NCBI GenBank assembly: GCA_958496175.1
Contig: OY292275.1
Location: forward strand, 26,451,001 to 26,515,000
Origin: Sisyra terminalis
Taxonomy: Eukaryota > Arthropoda > Insecta > Neuroptera > Sisyridae
Direction: 5' to 3'
Length of the DNA stretch: 64,000 nucleotides
The position numbers and the translations under genes were made by a program. How positions within the stretch are numbered: position 1 is the stretch's first letter; each line of letters opens with the position of its first letter. Below the pieces are notes generated by a model, which saw only the letters and a list, made by a program, of their open reading frames with translations, was not told where the DNA came from and did no database searches. This document shows positions 44,654 through 58,617 of the stretch, piece after piece.

Positions 44654-47600
44654 TTCAAATAAGTTGTTCTAAGTTCTAGACTTTTGGATATTTTGAGTAG
44701 ATCGAGTACCATATTATAATTGTATAATTGTATAAATGGCTACGTAAATAGTTATTTGCATGGGTAAAACGTCTAAAATTTTCAAAATAAGAATGTAGTG
44801 GTCGTACATATCGCACCTGTCATAGAATAGAGGTTGAAATTGTAAGTTTTGAGTTAATAACAGTTTTACAATAAGGAAACCGTCTATTTTGTACATAAAA
44901 TAGGATAACTTTAGTATATTCCCCCATCACGGAATTTTTAACTATTATCAATGTTCAGTTTGTTTTAAAAATGTCATTTATATAACAAGAATTTTATTAA
45001 AGATTTCTCGTCAAGTTCGAATTTTGAGTTGTACCTTTATTTAACGACGGGTGCGATATATGTAAATAAAATGCGAGCTTATAAATGCACGACAGTATAA
45101 AAATATTAAAAAGGAAAACTATAGAAAAGTTAAAAGTTACGCAAAAGTATAATAATCTTTGTGCGTTACCGTAAATCATACTTTTTAGATCGACTGCAAT
45201 AAAAATAATGATAATTAAGCGATACAAAAAATTGAAATATAACTTCAGTCGCAATAAATTCGTTTGCTAAAAAGACAAGTGCGTGTTGAATACGAATTAG
45301 AATAATATTAATCACACGAGTAGTTTATATTAAATGTCATCTACAATATTTAGGAAAAATATTTGAATATAAAAATATTGGTTCAATTGTATCAATGGTT
45401 TAACCTACATATGTTTCAAAATATAATGGAGATACGAAAAATAAAAACTATTCAAAGTGATACTATAATGACAATTGCATTTTTTCTATCAAATTTAATA
45501 CTGTAACATTATTTTTCTTTTAAATTAAAAGAAAAACTAAAAAGTTATTGGAAATCAGAAATTTTAATTGTTAAATGTGATTTGTGTTACCTTGATATGA
45601 GGTTTAATTTTACAGAAAATGGTTCAATTGATAAATTAAACAATACGACTGTAAGTCAAGGATATTTTTTCGTAGTTATTAATTTTTGTATATTGTATTT
45701 GCATAAGCATATGATGAAGTTGACAAAATTGTTCTATATTGTAACGTAGGTGTTAAGAGATCAAAGACAGAATAAACGGCTTTATTTATAGAACCGTTCG
45801 TCGCTTATTTACACATATATAGAACCTAGCGTATGTACCTACCTAAAGCCGAAGTTGTATATTTATCTAGTTATTACTTTAATATTTTACCAGAAAGTAC
45901 ATACATACATATATACCACATAAGAGCTCTGAACATCTCTTTGTTGTTCACGCTTAATGCGAAAGGAAAAATCATTTGACATAATAAAACGTTGTTATTC
46001 AGACGTAAACGTATGAAAGTGTTATTAAATGTCTTTGAATTGTTTATCTCTCGACGAATATTATCGAATGATTGTGAAATTCAGTGAATACATTTTTAAT
46101 GTAAAGTTATGAATTCGGACGAGACAGTGAAGCATTCTAAAAATATAAAACGGTTACTTATTACGTGCGTCGACGATTTATATATTACGTGTCTATATAG
46201 CTATTCAACTTTATTTTGATAGTTTTTTTCTTCTATCCAAGAATTAGTATCTGTTTTTCAATTTTAACGAAACCTGGTTTACATTAAAAACTTTAATATT
46301 CATATCCATAAAGCCAAAATTAAATGTTTTTAATATTTTTCGTTTTACATTAAATCTATGTGAGAATAGAAACTATAACAAATGCTTCATGTTTTTGAAA
46401 TATATTTTAGGAAATAATGAATTAAAAATAAATTTTGAAATATATAACATAAATCAAGCTCAAAGTACAGCTTACAATATGTCTTTGGAATTTCTTAAAA
46501 TAAATCAACCGGAGATTAATTTCATTTATTTCGTGTTGTTGGTTATAATGAGTATTCAAAAAGTGTAATAACATATTATATAATATAAGCAATAAAGTTA
46601 AGTTTTCAAAAGCATTTGATCTTGTTCCTAGATAAAAAATAATAATAATAGTTGTATAAATACAGTGTAACAATATGTTTATTTAAATGTATTTTGTTTC
46701 CTGATAACAAAACGTCAACAAAATCTATTTAATCGTAAAAGGTAGGAAATATTTATTGTTAATTACATTTTTTCATTTAAAACTAATAGTATTCACAAAC
46801 TGTATTCCACAAATATTAATTTATATACTCGTACCAGGTAAACAACCATAATAAAATAATATGATTACTAATGCAAATTAATTATTTTAGATCAGCTCAT
46901 ATTAATTTTATACCTATAGAATTCTATTAATTGGTTGTTTCCAAGTTTTGATTATATTTCAAAAATGTATATTTGGAAACCAAATATTTTGAACAATTAG
47001 TTTCAGTGAAATAAGCTTAATTTATTTTACCATGTACATTTGTTTTGACATAAATCACATGTTTTCTTCGTCAAGTAATTTATGTTCCGTAATACATATA
47101 CATGTATGTGGGCGAAATTTCTATGGTGCAAATAATAAATTTGTTATATTTTTACTTGATTTAGTTTTGTTATATTTATCAACAAAATCAAATCTTATAG
47201 AACTGTATCTTTCATTTTTCCATTCTGAAATAAAACCATAAAAAACATCATTATCGACTAATATTTTTATATGGATAGGAATGATTATTTGTTCAGTGAT
47301 ACAAAAAACATATATTGCCTTATCCATGATATTTATAACCTACGACAAAAGATTATATATTTAAGGGCCTAAATTTTTTAACCTATAAAATATTTTATAT
47401 CTTATTGATTTTTCCAACTAATACTTATTACCTACAATAAAAGGTGTGTAAATATTTTATGAAACCATAAGCTTTTATAATGCTGTTAAGGACGTTAATA
47501 GGTAGATATACATCAAGCGACTATGTACGATGATAATACATGTACGCGAACAATGATATCATTCGAGACATGAACTAGAATTGTCACATAGCAAAGAGCT

Positions 47601-48739
47601 GTGAAATCACAAAAATTTCAAGATTTTTGATTTTCATAAAATTGGAGAAATTAGCATTCGATTATAAATTTCATAATAAGTTTCACGATTTACTAAAAAG
47701 CCCAACAAAAAGTGTTGTTCCTCTTAATAATTTCAGAAATCAATATTATTGTTAGGAAATTCATACAGCTGAACTTTTTGTTCGTAATTAATACAAATAT
47801 AAAGCGAAAGGGAAAAAGGGAACAAAAATGAGAGAGAGGTAGCATCAACTTTTGTTATTAGTATCTCTAATCATTTCTCGATTTTTTGCTGCCTTAACAA
47901 TTTATATAATAACACTTCTTTGATATTTCTACTTTTCTGGCACATAAGAAAAATTCCGACTTATTATAACTATTTGACGATACTCTCGACTTCCTCTGCA
48001 TCATGATATGTTATAATCCGTTTGAATTTCAATTGCAAGCCGATAGCGTTTTTGCACGATATTGCTGGTGTTAATTTCCTTAAATAAGATTCAATGATCA
48101 ATAAAAAGAAAAAAATGAATTTCTTATTATTTGACTAGGATTATCAGCATTTCAGAATTCTAAAATTCAATGTAGTTTAAAATCTTAAAAATTATACTTT
48201 ATTAAGATATATCACACTACAAGAAATAATTAATTTTATTTAATAAAACTTTAAAAATAAAAATAAAATATTAACAAAATGTCAGGAAATCAATTGATCT
48301 TCAGAAGGCCACACATAATTGTATTAATCTAGAATGCTATTGTATACTGTATTATATGTTTATTGAGAAAAGCATGACTTTTTCAAATGCACTTGTGCTA
48401 CCTGTAATGTTTGCTCTTGTGTTTTGTTAAAAGTTACAGCGAAACTAATCTTGATTGGAAACTAAAATATTTTGAATTGAAATTGTAAGTTAGTGGGGAT
48501 TCTTGAATTTTGAGGTATAATACTTATCTCTTTTACTACACCCAAATAGCTAAAATAGTATTTTAAGTATTTTCTGCCGCAAGTGTGAGATAGGAAGATT
48601 CGTTTCATTACTTAGTTGAGAAGCACCTATATTTCTCATAAGAAAAACTGGTATATTTAGTGCTAATTTGGGCTTAACGCAATTTGGTATGCATGACGTA
48701 TATGTCGGTATTATTTTCTTTTTGATGTGAAACATCTAT
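44654..48739. other. intergenic, AT-rich
   Basis: No gene seen. Starting at 45740, TGTAACGTAGG followed by AATAAA looks like an LTR edge but has no matching end. A purine-rich run (AAAGCGAAAGGGAAAAAGGG and on) is at 47800-47845. Confidence 0.4.
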
Positions 48740-48905
48740 AGGCGCAGGGTAAACCGGATCGTTTGCGTGGCGACCCGTCGCCACGTTATACTATCGATAT
48801 GCAGTCCACATGTAATAGTGTGTACGATGTGGCGACGCGTTGCCGTGCGCAAGTGACGTGCGACTCCCTTCTCACTCGGTTCGATGGTCTTGTTTACTAT
48901 GGTAT
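48740..48905. other. GC-rich island with inverted repeats
   Basis: Unusually GC- and CpG-rich for this window. Contains the near-palindrome GTGGCGACCCGTCGCCAC (48767-48784) and a second GTGGCGACGCG block about 50 bp later. It could be a promoter or the sub-terminal region of a DNA transposon. It lies just upstream of the small ORF at 48940. Confidence 0.55.
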
Positions 48906-48939
48906 ACATAACCTATATTTAAACTATAAACAATAAAAT

Positions 48940-49083
48940 ATGTCAGACAGTGATAATTCAGAAAATGAAAGTGATATCCTCTTGCAAAGAAAGCAAGAAT
49001 ACACTATGACACATTACCAAGTCATCAGTAATTATATTTTTCAAGCGTCAATAAATGTAAAATCTACTTTCTTGGTAGATTGA
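48940..49083 (+). CDS. small ORF, 47 aa, unknown (possible transposase or gene first-exon relic)
   Basis: ATG within AATAAAATATG, then an acidic start MSDSDNSENESDILLQRK and a stop at 49081-49083. It sits about 40-200 bp after the GC-rich island, the arrangement of a promoter plus first coding exon. The Ser/Asp/Glu-rich N-terminus is common in both nuclear proteins and transposases and does not identify a family. There is no clear splice donor before the stop. It may be a truncated relic. Confidence 0.3.
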   Translation: MSDSDNSENESDILLQRKQEYTMTHYQVISNYIFQASINVKSTFLVD

Positions 49084-52000
49084 AATTTATACAATTTTTA
49101 ATTGTATAGGTATATTATTTTGTTTTAATTAAATCAATTAATTATTGAGTTTAGTTTCGTTCTTATTATACTTATATTAAAATTTAATAACGACTGATAA
49201 AATTGTATTTCAAAATAAGCTGACAGCGAGTAGCACACGAATGTTTTTACATTTATTTGTCATGAATGTAAACATCTAAAAATTAATTAATTAATTTTCT
49301 AACCATGGTGGTTTTCTAATCTTGTCTTTTATGCATGTTACTTGTACATAATCGATGTTTCACATCTACCAGGCATCCCGTGACGGCTCACATTTTTTTT
49401 TTGACTTTCCATCAGCCGAGTAGATTAGGACTATTTTGTATTCTGCTCGCAAATATCTAAAACCCGATAATAAAGTAAATTTAATGAACTGTTGTTTTAA
49501 ATGAAAAAATCATAAATATTAAATTAATTTTTAAAAATTAGATGCCATTCCATAAATAAGATTTGTAATTAAAAAAAGCGCAAAAGTCAATAATATAAAT
49601 ATGTCAATCAAATAAATCCTTTTTTTTTTCATTCTGAAACAATATTATTTTTTTGAGAAAAGGTATCCTTTGTCCTTTTTTGTATTTCTGACAATGTGTG
49701 TACAAAATTTCATGATGATCGATTGTGTATTTTAGGCGTGAAAGTGTAACAAACAAACTCACATTTGCAGTTATAATATTAGTTAGGATTGCCATAAAAA
49801 TAAAACAAAACGCGAGCTTGTACATAGTTCAATTATAAAGTTGATTTTACATTATAACCCAGGTTTAGGTAAAAGTTCTTCGTTTGAGTTAAGTTTTGCT
49901 TCTCGACTAACCAAACTACACTATTGTGGTGTTTAATAAACTCCTAATAAAGAACTTTATTTTCAATTTAATTCTTCTCAGGAAGCGGGCTTCATGTTAA
50001 ATATTACTTAGCGACAATATAATTATAAGTTATAATATAATATAAGATTATTTTAATATAAGAAAGTTATAATATAAAATATATAGCAAAAATTATTTCC
50101 CAGTAACGTAACTTTTTTAATATGTATAGATACTAGTCTTTCCAAATAGCATTTTTAGAAAAATCATATCCACAGAAGAACGTGCGTGTACCATATGCCT
50201 TCAATCGATTGAACATTGTTTATTTTGATTTCAAATTCCACTGAAAGAATAACAAATTATTGATATTTTAAAATATAAAATATTATTTTTAAAAAATTGA
50301 AAATAAATCGAAGTATTCGTTAAATTGAATTTAATTTCTGTTTAAGCTCAAGTCAAGTATGTAATTAAACTCTGCTGTGACTTCTACACAGATGAGGTAG
50401 CTTTGAATACAATAAAGAAATGAAATATAATCAATAGACAGACTCTTTAGTTCCTAAAACAATACCAAGATCGGTAAGTAGGTTGAACACATCCATAGTT
50501 ATCTCGGTAATCATTTTCTTGAATTGAGATTGAAATGCATTTGCGTCAACACAACGCAAAATATGTTTATGACAGATTACTCCGAATCTACATCTTGTTA
50601 CTGTCAGTTTCTTTAGTTCTAATTGATCAAATTGACTGATCATTCGTATAGAAAGTTTTTAATTACCAGATCCAAATTCTATTAACTTTCAAAGTTCCAT
50701 GTAAAATAATACACCTTCAAGATAAAAAACAACATTAATTACATTATATTTTGGGGTTGAATAAAACCAATTTGGCTCAATATTTTACTTTTTCTAGTTT
50801 TTATGATATGGAATAGTAGAAATAATTCGATTTTGGCAGAATTGAAATAAATCGTAAACTATTAAAAGAAATGTTTATCACTCGATAATTAAATACTTAT
50901 ATCCTCATATTTATTTATAAAACTTACATATTGAATAAGAATAAGGTCTCTTCTTTTGAAAAAAACAAGTCTTTGGTCTGTTAAAGCTGTGTCCTGATGG
51001 AATCATTCATATTTCTTATAATTGAAAGCTCTATAATTATAAAGAAGGAAATCTAGATGGTTTAAGAGACATAGTACATCAAAGTTTATGGTTTTTTCAC
51101 TAATGTTGTGATTTACTAAGTGATTTTTTTTGTGAATTATTGATGATACCTACCTATACATAATCATTAATTAACCATAAATATCCGAAAATAAGAGAGA
51201 AAAAATTATTCAGAGTAGTTTAATTGATCTATATTAATTAAAGCTCCTGTTTTAACACCAGCATCATTTACTTTTGAACTATGACTTTGGCACTAGTCTA
51301 AATATTTATAGCTCATAAGAGAAATTTTTCACAAACTACAATCATTAACCATTAATTTACATATATAAAATTTTGTGGCATTGAAACTTAAGCAACTATG
51401 TTTGGTTCTGAAAAATTATTTTTAAATATTCATGAACGCACACTATATGATCAAAATAACAATAGACAGAAGATATGTATGTTTATCGCCAAAAACAAAG
51501 AACAAGGATTGTTAACCCATACGTGTGAGTCAAAACTAAGTATAATTGTCTCAAATTTGAAATATCTGGTTGCTTTTAGCCAATTTTTGCCAATTGATAG
51601 TTGTGTCAGTGTTGGGCAGTGAATATTTCACAGGAAGTTACTCGTTTATGTTAAGAGTATTAACTAGTAATTTATAGTTCAACTTGTGATGAAATAGATA
51701 TTTTAGTTCCAGTTTCTTTTTTTAACTTACCACCAGAGGTGAAAAATTCTTTTCACAACAATAGAAGCTTGCTATAAGCCATTGTGAACATGTAAACTTT
51801 CTCATAAATACGTCTAGTCTTGATTCACCAATCAATAATTTTGATACTAAAATCGTAATTATTATAAATCAAAAATGAGTTACAAAATCAAGGTTTTTAA
51901 TTACTGCAGAAAAAACTTTATAAAGCTCATTATTTAAACAAACCTTCACTAAATTTAGTACATATAGTACATTCTATCTTCTTGTTAGTATTGTCACTCC

Positions 52001-55000
52001 AAAATTACATTGCTTTTACAATTAATTATTTTGCTAATGCGTTTAGGTTTTGAATTGTTGATCATTGTCAAAGTAAGATGATACCATGTTTGAGCCATTT
52101 AAGATAATGCTCGAATATTGTCGGAAAACGTAGGGTGAAGGTTATGACCTTATAAGTTGGCGTTCTTTTTTAACATACAAAGTTCTGTTCAATTTTGTAA
52201 TGTATTCGTTTTTTGGTCTTATTGTTTACTTAAAATGTAATCAATATATTATATTTCAACAAAATTAATTAAAATATTTTGTTACAGATTACTAGTACGT
52301 TCTTTTTATACCTTCATTGGCCCAGTCGAAAACAAAAGTAATAAAATGCAGAAGGAAAAATGTTAGGTAAGTTTTTTTAACTATACTTATATGTATTATT
52401 GTGTCCTTCCTTAAATTTTTTCCAAGATTGGTAAGGTCATTGAAGAAAAAGACGCTTATGTATGTTAACCTAGGATTTTTCAATAAATTAAACAAGCGTT
52501 ACATACCTTTGATTAAATTTTATGTTGGTAAATATATAAAGATAACTAGTTAATTTATTACGGTAGTTCTATAGATCCATGAGGAGAGTAGTAGGATACG
52601 AAGGACGTGAATAGGATTTGTGTGTTAAATTAAATTTGTTACAAATATAAATTCACTTTATACAATTTAAAAAAATATATATACAAATCATTAAAGTCAT
52701 TTAATTGCAGGAAATCGTTTAAAAAAATTCAACCATTATTCCTATTTACAAAAATATAAATAAATATTCAAAAAATAACAGTGAGAATCCGACAAGATAG
52801 TTTAAAAATTCGGGACCAAATCAGGTACAGAATCTATCACCAATATGTATACATATGTGGCATATAGCTTTTGCGAGCTCTTACATTACTCATACCCATA
52901 CTCTTACTATACCTTTATCGTCTATTCAATGCTTTGAAACATGCACGTTGCCAAATCACTTACAAAATAATATTGCTATGGAAAACATATTTCAATGAAA
53001 CTTTTTTTTTGAGCAATGGTTAAAGTTTAAATTTTACAGAATGGAAATGGCAAAATATTTTTGTATCAATAAATTTCTTATGATTTTGTCTTTCGTATGG
53101 AGCATTTTTTTAATACTTTAAATTTCAATGTTTTTCTCCAAAAATAAGTATAATTAAAATTTATTTATTGTATTCTTCTAATGACCCAATGCCAAAAGAT
53201 TTTTTTTTTGATTTTTTAAGTAACAGAATAGACAATTTTGATTAACTATTAACCACATGTCTTTTAAACAGTTGTTAATAATTTTTAGGTTCCCAAAACA
53301 GCTGTGGAGTCACCTTTGAGCGTTTATAACCTTTTTCAGGATTTAACTTCATAAAAAATTGACCTAATAATAACGCTTGCGTTCACAAATAAGGGTGTAC
53401 ATATTTGTTTATGTATCTAAATATAAATAAGAATTCAAATTAAGTTACTTCAACCTTTGTTTAAAACATGGAAAATTTAAAAAATTAACAATACGACTAA
53501 AGCTTCGGCTACTATTAATCTATTTTTTTCTTTGAAAAAAACATGGGTTGTAGAAAAAAAATAATAATACAAATACAAAAGATACGTAATTATTTACAAG
53601 CTAACATGAGTTTCTTTTATTGCGAACAAAACCATCAATTAAATACTTAAAAGAATTGAACATAATTTAAAAACAAAGCGTGTTGCAGTAAAAGTTTGGG
53701 GTTGTGAAATGATGTAACTGTTTAATTTATTAAGACGTTCTATTTATTTAGAAAATGTTCTTAATTTGCATTTAAAACGGGCGCCTATTTATTTACACGC
53801 ATTTAACCTTAGACACATTATTACTTGACACTTTAATTTTAATTATTATTACTAAACTGTTTTTATGTGAAATCATTAATAATTCTGTTCGCCTATTATT
53901 TATTTGGATACTTTGTTACTTCGTGCGAGCGATGACAAACTGTTTTTGTATTTATACTGAGCAAGCCTTCAACTTAACTTGCTTGCATTTATGTCCAAGT
54001 GAAACCTTATATCTAGTTACTTGTATATAAAATAAATAATGGGACCCTAGGAAATCCTAAACATAAACCCATCATATTTGCTTCCATACAACGCCTACAT
54101 ACATCGCAAAAAATACAGGAAAATCGAGAAGTTTTACTATTTGTCTTTATCTCTCCAACATTGACCTCATCGTCTTAAAACACTACATATTACCAGATCG
54201 TTATCTGTTTGCTTTCTGAACTTTACCTCTGTAGAGTTCCTTTTGTTACTATATTTCAAATAACTGCAACACCTATAAATTATGTTGACAACTCAAATCA
54301 AAAAATATTTCTTGAGATATCATAATATTTAGAAAATAAATCATTCTAAAAATTTATATTTGACATAAAATCAAAATAAATAAACTAACGTTTATTTCAT
54401 CGTTTCTACGTTTAATTATATACACAATCAACGAGGAAAGTTTTACGCATATAAGTAATGAAAATTAATAATAATAGATTTGGTAATAACTCAAGTGTAG
54501 TTAATAATTTTGTTTTTTTAATTGTTATTTACCATTCCTTTTTACCTACCAAGGTCTTTTGCCACTCTAGCGGTTATAAAAGTCCGTAAAACGAGTAATA
54601 CCAAAAATTTGCTCGCAACCATATTCGATTCCAACACCTACCAGGTTAGGAGCGGTCACCTTCGCCGCTCGGTCACTAGTAGGCCTCTTCTTGTTTTGCT
54701 TAATAAAATTTTCTTTGATATATAAATTGATTCCTTTTTTGGCAGAAAATTTAGCGAATTAAAAAAAATGGTTTTTTATGCACTTAAAATTACACCTAAC
54801 TCATAAGTATTTATCAAGCTTAAATAATAACTTTTTTTTAATTTAACGTTAAAATCATATTTTTAGTGCTTAAAACACAAATTTTATCTGTGTTTTATCT
54901 CCAAAAGCATGTTACAAAAGTTGTGGAAAAGAACATATTTTGCAATCATTACATTAACAGAAAATGAATCTATCAATCTGAAAAGCTGTGGAACTAGACA

Positions 55001-58000
55001 TTTAACTACATTTCCTTTTAATCTAATTTGTGTTTTGCTTCGTTTCATCTTCCTTTAACTTGTGCTTAAGAATCTTGTTTGATAACATCCAAAACAATAT
55101 GGGGATAGGTGTCGCCGTCAAGTCTGGATCATCGCTCTATACATATACATATATTATGTATGCCTTATTCACTCGAAATGCTTTCTCTCGACATTGCTTT
55201 GTTGTTTATTGCTTACTTTACTAATTACATTTTCCGAAAATTTGTAACTGTAAGATTGTGTGAAACAAACAAAAAACTTTTTCATTTCCCTTTGTATAGA
55301 AGTTAAATCATATTTTAATTTAATACAATCAAAAAATTAGGAAGTGCAAACAGAGTAAAATATGAGATATATTTTTAAAAATAAACAATTTCTGGTTTTG
55401 CTTACATAATATCCATTTTCATTTCATATTATTTTATCTGAAAAATTTTTTACTGAAAAATACTTCTCAAAACAAAGCAATCAGCGTGGTTTGTTTTACA
55501 GTGAAACATATGAAAATAATTTCAGCATAGATAACAACAATTAATTTAATCAAAGTTAGTGGCAACGTATTAGAATATGCATACCTTGTATTTGGTGTGT
55601 AGGTACTATAAATGTAACTCAAATCTAAATGTTTCTAGAGAAGAACGATCAGTTGTAATTACAACTTTAAATTTTTTTTATAATGTTTTAGGAATTTAAC
55701 ATACATACAACATTAAATTTTAATTGTAGTACTTCAAAGTGGTTATATTTATTTGCCGCATAGAAGCTTCCTTAATAAATATTACTTTACTAGCTACAGA
55801 TTGCAGTTAAACTACAAATCAATGAAACTCCACGTTGATCTATGGTCCTATATATATGTAAAATGAAATTAATATTTTTATTGTCCTTGTTAATATGAAA
55901 TAGCAGAGGTTGATCGATATTTTAAATAAATTTTTATTTAAAAAATATTCTAAGCTAACTTTTTTTCTCAATACTTTCATACCAAGAAATACTAAATGTG
56001 TTTTTTTTTGTAAATGTTACATGCCATAGATCTACAATTTTTTCTTCAACAAATTTGTTTATTTTTTTTTAACCCTTCTGTACCAATGAAAATGTATATA
56101 CTATCATTAGTTATTCAAATTTCTATAAATAAAAGTTACAGTGAGTTTATCTTGCAGATATTCCTGCATTTAAATAGCAAACCTTGTCAGTATATAAGTA
56201 TATCACGCTGATGAAATTGAAGGTATCAACTATAATAGTTAGAAAATAAGTTTATTTTCAAAAATTTAAAAATTTAAAAAAAAGCTGCATATTTAAAACT
56301 AATTTTATTTAAATTTTTATCATTAAAACTCCTAATGCGCGTACACATATTTCATGTTTAGTGTAATAAACTTTCATAATAGTTATAACATAACTAAAAA
56401 TGATAAAATGATTTCTAAAGTATTTACATATAGTAATATTTTGTTTATCTAAAAACGATAACTAGAATTATGATAAGTATTACAACAATAAGAAGTAATT
56501 TATTTTTTATCATTTAAATATGCAAATATAGGTAGAAAACATGCAGTCTCATTGAAGACTCTTGCAATATCCACCCAGTCATTTTATTGGTAATTTAGTC
56601 ATTCGCTTAAATTTATATCTTCAGTTAATAATACCACAGGGTCCAATAATATTAATACTTTATAAATGGATCTATATTGGCTAAAATATTTTCTTATGAG
56701 TTCGTGTTATACACAAATACGATTCATACACAAATCCCTTTATATGCTTTTTATCGTAGGTAGTTCGCATTAAAATTATCAAGTGTAAAACAAGAATGAT
56801 TGTTCAAACGTAGAGTAAAGCTATCATTTTGTCAATATTTCATGATTTCGAATGTTACCAAGATTTCAAAATAATTGATGTGAATGAGTTTTCAAAATCC
56901 CAAAGATTGCGTAAAGAATGCTCAATTGGGACATTTTATCAATGACGTTGTAAAACTTATTGAATTACAATTTCTTATTGGATTTACTCACAAGGGAGGT
57001 GTCAGTAGTAGCAAACTGTTTTTGCTGATCTTTTGAAAAAGAAGGAAATGTTACAGGGTAATATATTTTAACTTTTAGAACAAATCAAACTTGGGAAATC
57101 TCATGCAAATGTAACGAGCTCAGTTTTTTAAACAGTTTAATTAATTGCTACATCATCAGAATTGAATTATTACTGAATAAAGTTTAATTAAAATATTATT
57201 TCTTTACGTTATTATTGATATCAAAGTTTATTTTTCTTTTTAACATTAATTTTGACGTACAACCAAATTTCATAAGTTCATGTATCTACTTTCTTCTTCC
57301 GAAGTTGATTGCGTAGTTGACGAAAGATATAATTACTATAATTTTAAAATATTTTACGTATCATTCTGTAACAACTGTAAATACACATATAAACAGCACT
57401 ACATTAAATTTTAGTTATAACTGTTTGATTTAAAGGGCAACAAGAAAAAAATATTTTAGTACTTGAATTAATTTGGGGATTTAATTCACTATTAGCACAC
57501 AATTTAAAATATCAAAACTAAATATTCTTTTTTGCCCGACATCACCACCATGATATAGCGACACACCGCTGAACTGGTGCAAAATACACAAAAGTCCACA
57601 AAAAAAAAATATTCTTTTAATTCTGAATTATGCATAACTTTTTTCGGAAGTATTTGTCAAATATGCCGTTAATTTTTAAAAACCTTTACTTATTACAAAT
57701 TATATGAGGTATACTAAACTACAATTTCAATAAGTTTTGAAATCATTTGTCAACTAACATATTTTTTTAATTTTGTGTAATCTTTTAATTAACATAAGTA
57801 TATTAATAGTTGGTCACAATTTTCCCACTTCTTTTTGAATAGTTATACAATAAAAGATATCTACTACCTAAAGATAATCATATCAAATTGAAGTATAAGT
57901 TCATAGCACTTTTGTTAAAGCAAACTTAATATTTATTTTAAAACTACTGCAGGAATTATTACCATTCAATTTTCATTGGAAAGTTAGTTCTTAAGAGTGG

Positions 58001-58391
58001 TATTTTTGTTACATGATTTCGAGTTTTTAAAGAAAATAAATAGAATACAAAAAATTAAAGCCAAACCTGATGCTTCAAAAAGTCGCATATAAAGCTCATT
58101 TATTTATAAAAAAAAAAAATAGAAATAAAAAAACAATAGTGAATTAATATCGAACGTTAAGTATTGAAATTAATTTTCAGCCTTTTACTGCAAAAGCTTA
58201 GGGATATAGTCGCATTGAATTGGTTCCGGAAAGATATTTTTACTGATACTTTGTAAGTTTGTAGATACCTACTCAAAACGCAGTGAAATTTACAGCACTG
58301 AAAATTTTATATCTATATCTCAATTAGTTTTTGAGAAAAAAGATAATAAGTGAAAAACAATATTTTTTCTTATATTTTTCTAAGCTCATTT
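49084..58391. other. intergenic, AT-rich
   Basis: About 9.3 kb without a supported gene. The open frames are short and look random. 54555-54690 is a GC-richer patch with a GAGCGG/CCGCTC stem (about 54650-54670), unidentified. 57535-57600 is another GC-richer patch without a match. Confidence 0.4.
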
Positions 58392-58399
58392 ATCTAAAA
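58392..58399. repeat. 8-bp target-site duplication of MITE, left
   Basis: ATCTAAAA, identical to 58610-58617. Confidence 0.85.
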
Positions 58400-58609
58400 C
58401 TGTTTCTTAACCTTTTAAGTGAGCCGCACCCCTTTGAACCTGGAAATAGATCTCCGCAGCTCATTGATTTTTTTTAGTTAAGAAAAGTACATTTTTTGCA
58501 AAATTTATCAAAAATTTCATAATGTATATTGTTATGGGCTTCTCCCGCACCTCTAAGAATACCTTACCGCAATCCCAGAAGTGCCGATACTTCAGGTTAA
58601 GAAACACTG
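58400..58609. mobile_element. hAT-type MITE, 210 bp
   Basis: The right end reads AGGTTAAGAAACACTG (TIR CAGTGTTTCTTAACCT). The left end reads CTGTTTCTTAACC, the same TIR with a 2-base loss near the tip. A perfect 8-bp duplication ATCTAAAA flanks it. Subterminal parts are GC-rich (GTGAGCCGCACCCC on the left, CCGCAATCCCAGAAGTGCCG on the right). No coding capacity. TIR start and duplication length both point to a hAT transposase. Confidence 0.85.
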
Positions 58610-58617
58610 ATCTAAAA
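58610..58617. repeat. 8-bp target-site duplication of MITE, right
   Basis: ATCTAAAA, identical to the left copy. Confidence 0.85.

Noticed and set aside
45740..45830. TGTAACGTAGG start with a nearby AATAAA as a second LTR
   Set aside because: No CA-ending partner, no duplication and no sequence match to the LTR at 44202.
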